Notes under the pieces: model-generated
Told to the model about the DNA's origin: nothing
What the model saw: the letters and a program-made list of their open reading frames with translations, nothing else
The model's database searches: none
Assembly: GCA_036508635.1 (NCBI GenBank)
Contig: DATCGY010000069.1
Coordinates: forward strand, 1 to 5,539
DNA from: FEN-727 sp036508635
Lineage (GTDB): Bacteria; Actinomycetota; Geothermincolia; Fen-727; Anoxymicrobiaceae
Direction of reading: 5' to 3'
Length of the DNA stretch: 5,539 nt
Shown here: positions 1-4,866 of the stretch, in pieces
Position numbering within the stretch: the first letter of the stretch is position 1
How the letters are laid out: each line of letters opens with the position of its first letter
Position numbers and translations under genes: made by a program

Positions 1-96
1 GCCTATGTCGAATTGGAAGCCGTCATAGACATGGACATATCTGAACTTGATGGTATGAACCGCATCGAGGAACTCATGGATAGACTGTCGTTGTGA
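1..96 (+). CDS. C-terminal end of an unidentified protein (5' partial)
   Basis: Frame 1 is open from the first base of the window to a TGA at 94-96, giving the last 31 residues of a protein that starts upstream. The tail is acidic and looks helical, ending in IEELMDRLSL. Nothing in these residues identifies a family, so I assign no function. It is on the same strand as the tRNA and the operon. About 130 bp separate it from the tRNA, and no convincing hairpin-plus-T-run terminator is visible there: a T-run at 171-176 has no stable stem before it. The call rests only on the open frame and plausible composition, so a chance open frame is possible. Confidence 0.5.
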   Translation, partial: AYVELEAVIDMDISELDGMNRIEELMDRLSL

Positions 97-225
97 CCCG
101 ACGATCTTGTAGGTTGTTCTTATTGTGACCTATTGCTCCAGGGCTCTCGGGGTAAGACGATTAGCTAGCGTTTTTTCATAGTGGTAATATCAAGTAAACC
201 CTGAATCAAGGTAGCATGGTGCCAA

Positions 226-301
226 GCCGGTGTAGCTCAGTTGGTAGAGCGGCTCACTCGTAATGAGCAGGTCCGCGGTTCGAATCCGCGCGCCGGCTCC
301 A
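226..301 (+). tRNA. tRNA-Thr (anticodon CGT)
   Basis: A full cloverleaf can be folded. The acceptor is 226-232 with 291-297 (one G-U pair). The D-stem is GCTC 235-238 with GAGC 247-250. The anticodon stem is 252-256 with 264-268, around the loop CTCGTAA (257-263), so the anticodon is CGT at 259-261, reading ACG threonine codons. The variable loop is five bases (269-273). The T-stem is CGCGG/CCGCG around TTCGAAT (279-285). The discriminator is T298 and CCA is encoded at 299-301. The arms are bacterial in style rather than archaeal. A weak -10-like TAATAT lies at 185-190, about 35 bp upstream, without a clear -35 box. The 3' part of this gene (275-295) is repeated in inverted orientation at 558-578. 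Confidence 0.97.
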
Positions 302-344
302 GCGCTCGGGGTACCTATTGACCTTAGGGTGAACAGGCTCCTTC

Positions 345-404
345 GCTACCCCCATTGTGGACTTTGTTTGATTGACCTCTGTGGCACAATGGGGACCCCT
401 ACCA
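345..404 (+). repeat. Hairpin repeat, copy A
   Basis: This is the first of two related hairpin units. A perfect 10-bp stem is formed by CCCCATTGTG (350-359) and CACAATGGGG (385-394) around a 25-nt, T-rich loop. It is preceded by GCTAC and followed by ACCCCTACCA (395-404). The flanks, the C4/G4 base of the stem and a loop core TGTTTGAT are shared with copy B, while the upper stem differs in a pairing-preserving way. No T-run follows on either strand, so it is not an ordinary intrinsic terminator. It could be a structured RNA, a transposon-end-type palindrome or a protein-binding site; the sequence alone does not decide between these. Confidence 0.75.
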
Positions 405-442
405 CCTTATGTTGGGTTGTGGAAATTAGTCGGCTGGTGTTG

Positions 443-502
443 GCTACCCCCAAAGTGAAGTGTTTCTGTTTGATCGTTGTGTAACTTTGGGGTCCCCTAC
501 CA
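443..502 (+). repeat. Hairpin repeat, copy B
   Basis: This is the second hairpin unit, in the same orientation and 98 bp after copy A. A 9-bp stem is formed by CCCCAAAGT (448-456) and ACTTTGGGG (484-492) with a 27-nt loop. As in copy A it is preceded by GCTAC and followed by a CCCCTACCA tail (494-502). The loop again carries TGTTTGAT. The stem positions reading TT/AA in copy A read AA/TT here, so both strands of the stem changed together. This is what selection on a folded RNA or single-stranded DNA structure would leave, although two copies are a small sample. Confidence 0.75.
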
Positions 503-528
503 ACAGATCGTGATTTGTGGTAATCAGC

Positions 529-555
529 AGGCTAATGGCGAATAGGCGCTAGCCT
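529..555 (+). repeat. Small inverted repeat after the hairpin pair
   Basis: AGGCTA (529-534) can pair with TAGCCT (550-555) around a 15-nt loop. It lies between hairpin copy B and the inverted tRNA fragment. At six base pairs it may be chance. It is listed because it continues a run of palindromic structure from 345 to 578, a region in which I see no gene. Confidence 0.25.
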
Positions 556-557
556 TG

Positions 558-578
558 CGGCGCGCGGATTCGAACCGC
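558..578 (-). repeat. Inverted copy of the tRNA-Thr T-arm/acceptor sequence
   Basis: These 21 bases are the exact reverse complement of 275-295, the T-arm and most of the 3' acceptor strand of the tRNA-Thr above. The match stops at both ends. No D-arm or anticodon arm can be found beside it on the minus strand, so it is a fragment and not a second tRNA gene. Integrases often use tRNA 3' ends as attachment sites, so such copies are commonly integration scars. Here, however, the copy is inverted relative to the tRNA, whereas attL and attR are normally direct repeats. Part of the T-arm is itself palindromic, which weakens but does not remove the case for inversion: the outer CGGCG matches only in the inverted sense. 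Confidence 0.7.
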
Positions 579-615
579 AGGGGGGCTATGTTCTTTGCGG
601 GTGGGGGTAACGGAA

Positions 616-798
616 ATGGCTGAGTGCAGTCCTACACCTGCGCGAATAAGTGAAGCGGCTGGCAGCGTAACCTTTTACCTGCGGACCGACGCGGGCGAAG
701 TAATAGAGCTACCCCCTGCGTTGCAGGAGCTCTTCAGGGGCCAGCTAGCACAGGTTTGGGGCGCCGCGTTTCGTGAAATCCACCCCACATGGTCATAA
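616..798 (+). CDS. Small protein resembling the N-terminus of an excisionase-family antitoxin, probably truncated
   Basis: This is a 60-residue ORF from ATG 616 to TAA 796-798. A G-rich stretch at 602-607 could serve as a ribosome site; a TTG at 595 would add seven residues. The segment TDAGEVIELPPALQELFRG resembles, from memory, the region just before the helix-turn-helix in excisionase/MerR-type antitoxins, which have a similar GEVVELPPAL stretch and then a DNA-binding helix-turn-helix. Here the protein ends soon after, in an unrelated-looking tail (AFREIHPTWS), with no helix-turn-helix in any frame that I could follow. No PIN or other toxin gene is adjacent. It is therefore either a remnant of a toxin-antitoxin module or an unrelated small protein. 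It lies just after the inverted tRNA fragment, which fits decayed mobile DNA. Confidence 0.45.
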   Translation: MAECSPTPARISEAAGSVTFYLRTDAGEVIELPPALQELFRGQLAQVWGAAFREIHPTWS

Positions 799-864
799 TT
801 CTTGTTCTCTGGATCGGGGCCGGGCGGATTGTCTGATGTCATCGAGTCTCATTTCGCGTTACTG

Positions 865-870
865 TATAAT
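865..870 (+). promoter_or_regulatory. Candidate -10 box of the redox operon promoter
   Basis: A consensus TATAAT is preceded by TG (863-864), about 85 bp before the first operon ATG. A matching -35 box at the usual 16-18 bp spacing is poor, so an activator or the upstream TG may contribute. Transcription would start near 877, giving a leader of roughly 78 nt. I see no other good -10 box between 799 and 954. Confidence 0.5.
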
Positions 871-876
871 CATCCA

Positions 877-954
877 GGCTGGGCCCGGGAAGTCTGGTGT
901 GAGTAGCCAAATTGGCAGCCTCACCGTAACCCGCCGAAGGTAGAAGATCGACCC
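877..954 (+). promoter_or_regulatory. Structured 5' leader with cobalamin-riboswitch-like core motifs
   Basis: The predicted leader begins after the TATAAT box and ends at the first operon ATG. It contains in order GGGAAG (887-892), GGTGTGAGT (896-904), CAGCC (916-920) and CCGTAACC (924-931). From memory, this order and wording resemble the conserved core of cobalamin riboswitches (GGGAA..GGTG.GA.T ... C.G.C ... TGTAACC). TGG (895-897) can pair with CCA (907-909), as the P4 stem of that family would; alternatively GCCA (906-909) pairs with TGGC (913-916). The leader is much shorter than a full cobalamin element, and no B12-box-like 3' part is visible. It may be a remnant, a different small RNA switch, or chance. 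AGAAG at 942-946 is the likely ribosome site. Confidence 0.3.
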
Positions 955-1524
955 ATGAATGATAACGAGAGCCGCCTGGACCTGAAGGATTTCGCCAGAG
1001 AGCTGACAGCCGCGTCAAACCTGGATCTTGACATCAGTTGCTGCTACGGTTGCGCCCGCTGCAGCTCGGTCTGCAAAGTGGCGATCTTCGGGGGGCTGAA
1101 GGAACCCCTGACCCCCCGCTCTCTACTTTACCGGGCGATCATCGGCAATCCCTCCGAACTGCTATCCTCAGAGTTCATCTGGCTCTGCTCGGGATGCCAG
1201 CGCTGCGAGGAAGCGTGCCCTCAGGGGGTCAAGATATCCGAGGTGGTGCGTACGTTTCGTCGGCTCGCGAGCGAATCCGGTATCGCGAATCCCGTGGCCG
1301 CAAGGGTGAACGAGAGGGTCTGCATGCACTGCGGCGCCTGCGTCCACGTCTGCCCGAACAACGCGATAGAACTCGTCGTCGGAGGCCCGAAGGGCATCGT
1401 CGCCAGGGTCGACCCTCTCGAATGCAGGGGCTGCGGCGGTTGCTCGTCGGTCTGCACCAACAACGCCATCCAGCAGAACCCCTCCAACTACATCGAGATC
1501 CTCGAGAAGTTTGTGAGGCGATGA
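955..1524 (+). CDS. HdrC-like iron-sulfur protein fused to a 2[4Fe-4S] ferredoxin domain
   Basis: This is a 189-residue soluble electron-transfer protein. Residues about 20-105 match the HdrC pattern of heterodisulfide reductases. There are two CxxCxxCxxxC sites (C30/33/36/40 and C78/81/84/88), separated by the family-typical LTPRSLLYRAIIGNPSELL and IWLCSGCQRC, and the second is followed by PQGVKISEVV. Residues about 115-170 add a bacterial-type ferredoxin with two more sites (C123/126/129/133 and C157/160/163/167), so four [4Fe-4S] clusters are expected. HdrC subunits are usually close to the size of the first part alone, so the C-terminal ferredoxin looks like a fusion. No HdrB partner is in view. 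It is the first gene of the operon: ATG 955 follows the predicted promoter and leader, with a weak AGAAG ribosome site eight bases upstream. The role is inferred as an electron wire between formate dehydrogenase and an unseen partner. Family assignment is strong; partner and substrate are inferred. Confidence 0.88.
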   Translation: MNDNESRLDLKDFARELTAASNLDLDISCCYGCARCSSVCKVAIFGGLKEPLTPRSLLYRAIIGNPSELLSSEFIWLCSGCQRCEEACPQGVKISEVVRTFRRLASESGIANPVAARVNERVCMHCGACVHVCPNNAIELVVGGPKGIVARVDPLECRGCGGCSSVCTNNAIQQNPSNYIEILEKFVRR

Positions 1525-1527
1525 GCG

Positions 1528-1980
1528 ATGTCCGTGGGCGCTGATATTGAACGGATAGATGACACTAGTACCGGTTTCACGCCCACTCTCGCGGTCTTCC
1601 ACTGCCGGTGGTGCCTTCCAGATTCGGATCACGTGCGGTCGCTGCTGCCTGGTGAGGCGCACGCCGACTCGGTCCTGCTCCAGCTTAGCTGCACCGCCAG
1701 GATGGAGGCGGAGTTCGCCATTAAGGCCTTCGCGGAAGGCTACGATGGAGTGCTGGTCCTGGGCTGCGAGCTCGGCGAGTGCCACTACCGAAAGGGCAAC
1801 CTGCTGGCGCTTAAAAGGCTTTCTCTCCTGAAGGACGTCCTTGCCCTCTCCGGCATCAACCCGGAGAGGCTGGGCTTCTATTGGGTGTCGCCTTTCGACG
1901 AAGCCGCGATCAGGAGTTGCATAAACGAGTTCTTCGAAGGCGTCATGAACGTCGGCCCGTTCGTCTCGAGTACTGTATGA
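1528..1980 (+). CDS. mvhD: MvhD/FlpD-family [2Fe-2S] electron-transfer subunit
   Basis: This 150-residue protein belongs to the delta-subunit family of methyl-viologen-reducing hydrogenase (MvhD, FlpD, FrhD-like). Known members carry one [2Fe-2S] cluster and pass electrons from a hydrogenase or formate dehydrogenase to HdrA. Family landmarks visible are FHCRWC (C26, C29), the CTARM segment (C55) where many members have CSGRV, and DGVLVLGCELGECHYRKGN (C80, C85). All five characteristic cysteines are present. The N-terminal motif is divergent: the usual G-A-D after the WC motif is replaced by PDSDHV, and the N-terminal extension is longer than usual. It starts three bases after the preceding stop codon, with GAGG at 1515-1518 nine bases before the ATG, and its end overlaps the next gene by four bases. 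Coupling to an HdrA-type protein is inferred from the family; none is visible here. Confidence 0.9.
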   Translation: MSVGADIERIDDTSTGFTPTLAVFHCRWCLPDSDHVRSLLPGEAHADSVLLQLSCTARMEAEFAIKAFAEGYDGVLVLGCELGECHYRKGNLLALKRLSLLKDVLALSGINPERLGFYWVSPFDEAAIRSCINEFFEGVMNVGPFVSSTV

Positions 1981-2822
1981 AGAAAGCTCTGAAAGAACCG
2001 CACAAAGAGCGCGATGACGAGGCCAGGCTCAAGGCCGCCTCGTTGCTGCAAGAAGGAACCGTCGTCGGTGTTCTCGGCCTTCGCAAGCTCGAGAGCCACC
2101 TGGAGCCGTACCTGTTCACCACGCCCGGAGAGCTGGAGAAACTCGATACCTCCGGCAAGTACGCAATCGCAATGGTGGCGCGACGCCTGCTGCAGAAGTG
2201 GAGCTCCGGTGACCTGGCGGTGGTTGCGCACGGTTGCGACGAGAGACACCTGATAGAGCTCGCCAAAAGGGGCGCCCTCGACCTCGACAGAGTCGCGGTC
2301 ATCGGGCTTGCCTGCACCAAGGACGAGGCAAGGGAATGCCACTGCGTGAGGCCTTACCCGCAACGCGTTGACGCAGGCGTCAGCATCGGTGACGTCGATT
2401 ATCTCGACCACGAGAGGCTCCGCGAGATGGAGGACATGAGCGTCTTCGAAAGGCGGCGTTTCTGGACGGAGGCCTTCAACAGATGCATCAAGTGCTACGG
2501 GTGCCGAAACGCCTGCCCGTTGTGTATTTGCGAGGACTGCCGGCTCGAGGAGTCGCGCTGGGTCAGAGTGGGCGAGATCCCCCCCGAGTACCCATCCTTC
2601 CATCTGATCAGGGCCTTCCACCTCGCGGACAAGTGCGTGGGCTGCAGGTCGTGCGAGAACGCCTGTCCGATGAACATACCGCTGGGGCAGCTGCACCAGC
2701 TGATAAGAGAGGATATCAAGAGGCTGTTCGGTTACGAGGCAGGGCGCGACGTGTTCGAAGAATCCCCCCTGCTCGGCGATGTCGAGAACGGTCCTATTGG
2801 AGCGACCGCCGATGAACTATAA
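1977..2822 (+). CDS. FrhB/FdhB-like protein with C-terminal 2[4Fe-4S] domain
   Basis: This 281-residue protein starts at ATG 1977 in an ATGA overlap with the mvhD stop. No good Shine-Dalgarno precedes it, so translational coupling is likely. Residues about 25-130 contain an alpha/beta region with VVAHGCDERHLIELAKRG and VAVIGLACTKDEARECHC. These resemble the N-terminal fold of the coenzyme F420 hydrogenase/dehydrogenase beta family (FrhB, FdhB), which passes electrons between Fe-S clusters and a flavin. Residues 170-188 hold a cysteine-rich block, C170/173/176/180 followed by C183, C185 and C188. A second CxxCxxCxxxC lies at C220/223/226/230, followed by PMNIPLGQLH. The protein is close to FrhB in length, but its ferredoxin part is C-terminal and I cannot see a flavin-binding site, so it may use neither flavin nor F420. 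It probably links FdhA to the Hdr/Mvh modules. Family placement is moderate. Confidence 0.75.
   Translation: MKKALKEPHKERDDEARLKAASLLQEGTVVGVLGLRKLESHLEPYLFTTPGELEKLDTSGKYAIAMVARRLLQKWSSGDLAVVAHGCDERHLIELAKRGALDLDRVAVIGLACTKDEARECHCVRPYPQRVDAGVSIGDVDYLDHERLREMEDMSVFERRRFWTEAFNRCIKCYGCRNACPLCICEDCRLEESRWVRVGEIPPEYPSFHLIRAFHLADKCVGCRSCENACPMNIPLGQLHQLIREDIKRLFGYEAGRDVFEESPLLGDVENGPIGATADEL
2799..2802 (+). promoter_or_regulatory. Ribosome binding site that fixes the fdhA start
   Basis: GGAG lies nine bases before ATG 2812, inside the end of the preceding gene. It favours ATG 2812 over the in-frame ATG 2779, which would overlap the previous gene by 44 bases and add an atypical extension. It also favours 2812 over ATG 2830, which would leave only two residues before the first cluster cysteine. 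Confidence 0.6.
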
Positions 2823-4863
2823 GACCGTGATGTCAGTGTGCCCGTACTGCGGGTGCGGCTGCGGGCTCTACCTCGAGGTGGTCGACGGTCACCTCGTTGG
2901 TACTATGCCGTCCAACACGCACCCCATCAGCCGCGGCTCCCTCTGCATCAAGGGCTGGTCCGCTCACGAGTTCGTCGAAAGCGAGGACCGCCTTCGCCGG
3001 CCCCTCTGGAAAAGGGGCGCCAACCTCGAGCCCACCGACTGGGATACGGCGCTATATTTCGTGGCGGAGAGGCTCAAGGCGATCAAGGACAAGTATGGCC
3101 CCGACTCGATAGGTTTCCTCTCGTCGGCCAAGTGCACGAACGAGGAGAACTTCGCCTTCATGAAGTTCGCCAGGGCCGTGATAGGCACGAACAACATCGA
3201 CCACTGCGCGCGCCTCTGCCACGCGCCTACAGTGGCAGGTCTCGCAAGGGCGTTCGGCAGCGGTGCGATGACGAACTCGATACCCGACCTGGAAGATGCA
3301 TCGTGTATTCTGATCACCGGGTCCAATACTACGGAGAACCATCCTATGGTCGCCTCTCGCGTCATCGGGGCACTGGAAAAAGGCGCGTTCCTCATCGTCG
3401 TCGATCCCAGGCGCATCCACCTGGCCAACTACGCTGACCTCTTCATCCAACCTCGCCTCGGGACCGACGTGGCCTGGATCAACGGGATGATCAACATCAT
3501 CATCGAGGAGGGCTGGCACAACAGCGACTTCATCATTGAGAGGACCGAGGGCTTCGAAGCTCTAAAGGCCACGGTTGCCGAGTACACGCCGGAGCGGGTA
3601 GGGGACATTGCAGGCATCGATCCAGCGCTATTGAAGGTGGCCGCCCGCAAGTACGCCCTCTCGCCGAACGCCGCGATCCTCTACACGATGGGCATCACCG
3701 AGCACACGACCGGCACCGACAACGTGCTCGCGCTAGCAAACCTTACGATGCTCACCGGGCAGGTGGGAAAGCGGGGAAGCGGCATCAACCCGCTGCGCGG
3801 TCAGAACAATGTCCAGGGCTCTTGCGACATGGGCGCGCTTCCGGACGTGCTGACCGGTTACCAGAAGGTCGCAGACCCCTTATCCAGGAAGAAGTTCGAG
3901 GACGCCTGGGGGGTCGAACTCCCTAGCGGGGAGGGCCTGACCGTCCTCGAGCTGATAGACGCCGCGGCTAGAGGCGAGATCAAGGCTCTATATATTATGG
4001 GCGAGAACCCCATGTTGTCCGACCCGGATATAAACCACGTCAGAGAGGCGCTGGCCGGCCTCGAACTGCTGGTAGTGCAGGACATATTTATGAACCAGAC
4101 CGCGGAGCTTGCGACGGTGGTCTTTCCGGCCCAGAGCTATGCGGAGAAGGACGGGACTTTCACCTCCACCGACCGCAGGGTACAGCTGGTCAGGAAGGCC
4201 ATCGATCCCGTCGGGGAATCGAGGCCTGACTGGGAGATAATCTCGCGCCTCGCCGGCATAATGGGGGCGGCAGGCATGGACTACCGGACCCCCGCGGAGC
4301 TGTTCGAGGAGATAGCGAGCCTCACGCCATCGTACGCCGGGATCACGTACTCCAGGCTCGAGCGAGGGTCACTGCAGTGGCCCTGCGCTAACGAGGAAGA
4401 CCCCGGGACCGAATACATGCACGCGGAACGGTTCACCAGGGGACGCGGCGCCTTCGTGCCCGTCGAATGGAAAGCTCCGGCCGAGGTGGTGGATGAGGAG
4501 TATCCGCTGTACCTCACCACCGGCAGGGTTCACTTCCATTACCACACCGGCACGATGACGAGGAGAAGCCCAACGCTCAACCGCGAGATGTCCTCGGCCG
4601 CCGTGGATATAAACCCCGATGACGCCAAAGCGCTGGGCTTGGAGTCGAGGGACCTCGTCAAGGTGAGCTCCCGTCGAGGTGAGGTCAAGATACGCGCGCG
4701 ATTGACAGACATGGTCCCGCCCGGCACGCTGTTCATACCGTTCAACTTCCAGGAGAGCGCCGCGAACGCGCTCACGAACCCGGCGCGGGACCCGGTGTCG
4801 AAGATACCCGAGTTTAAAGTGTGCGCGGTCCGGATGGAGAAAGTCGTACCCAGAGGACGGTAG
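2812..4863 (+). CDS. fdhA: Formate dehydrogenase, molybdenum/tungsten catalytic subunit (cysteine type)
   Basis: This 683-residue cytoplasmic enzyme oxidises formate to CO2 (or the reverse) at a bis-pterin-guanine-dinucleotide Mo or W centre. An N-terminal [4Fe-4S] site uses C10, C13, C17 and C45, with the family's Lys (K47) in LCIKG. The metal-ligand motif is CARLCHAPTVAGL, with C136 (codon TGC, not Sec) next to H137. R329 in NPLRGQNNVQG matches the formate-binding arginine. The spacing of these three equals that of E. coli FdhH (Sec140, His141, Arg333, from memory), shifted by four. The C-terminal dinucleotide-binding domain runs from about residue 564 to 675. There is no signal or twin-arginine peptide and no NuoG-like N-terminal extension, so it is the compact form also seen in methanogen FdhA. 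It must pass electrons to separate Fe-S proteins, probably its operon neighbours. It overlaps the previous gene by 11 bases. Mo versus W cannot be read from the sequence. Confidence 0.95.
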   Translation: MNYKTVMSVCPYCGCGCGLYLEVVDGHLVGTMPSNTHPISRGSLCIKGWSAHEFVESEDRLRRPLWKRGANLEPTDWDTALYFVAERLKAIKDKYGPDSIGFLSSAKCTNEENFAFMKFARAVIGTNNIDHCARLCHAPTVAGLARAFGSGAMTNSIPDLEDASCILITGSNTTENHPMVASRVIGALEKGAFLIVVDPRRIHLANYADLFIQPRLGTDVAWINGMINIIIEEGWHNSDFIIERTEGFEALKATVAEYTPERVGDIAGIDPALLKVAARKYALSPNAAILYTMGITEHTTGTDNVLALANLTMLTGQVGKRGSGINPLRGQNNVQGSCDMGALPDVLTGYQKVADPLSRKKFEDAWGVELPSGEGLTVLELIDAAARGEIKALYIMGENPMLSDPDINHVREALAGLELLVVQDIFMNQTAELATVVFPAQSYAEKDGTFTSTDRRVQLVRKAIDPVGESRPDWEIISRLAGIMGAAGMDYRTPAELFEEIASLTPSYAGITYSRLERGSLQWPCANEEDPGTEYMHAERFTRGRGAFVPVEWKAPAEVVDEEYPLYLTTGRVHFHYHTGTMTRRSPTLNREMSSAAVDINPDDAKALGLESRDLVKVSSRRGEVKIRARLTDMVPPGTLFIPFNFQESAANALTNPARDPVSKIPEFKVCAVRMEKVVPRGR

Positions 4864-4866
4864 CAT

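Noticed and set aside
161..176. Intrinsic terminator after the first partial gene
   Set aside because: There is a six-base T-run, but the sequence before it (AGCTAGCG) is only a short palindrome with no room for a loop, so no stable stem forms.
263..484. A 73-codon plus-strand open frame across the tRNA end and both hairpins
   Set aside because: It starts inside the tRNA anticodon loop and runs through the palindromic repeats. It has no ribosome site and no recognisable protein character.
345..502. The hairpin pair as a CRISPR array or as intrinsic terminators
   Set aside because: There are only two units and the shared sequence is interrupted by variable stems, so it is not a CRISPR array. 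No T-run follows the stems on either strand, so they are not standard terminators.
558..640. A second tRNA gene on the minus strand
   Set aside because: Only the T-arm and part of the acceptor strand are present. I could find no D-arm, anticodon arm or matching 5' acceptor strand.
840..954. Molybdenum/tungsten cofactor riboswitch before the formate dehydrogenase operon
   Set aside because: It would make sense biologically, but the leader is shorter than that RNA class and lacks the conserved segments I remember for it.
1168..1785. A 205-codon minus-strand open frame
   Set aside because: It is antisense to the HdrC-like and MvhD genes, spans their junction, and shows no motifs.
1878..2696. 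A 272-codon minus-strand open frame
   Set aside because: It is antisense to the FrhB-like gene, whose cysteine motifs are unmistakable on the plus strand.
3217..3219. Possible selenocysteine codon at the formate dehydrogenase metal ligand
   Set aside because: The codon is TGC (Cys), so this is the cysteine-type enzyme and no SECIS element is needed.
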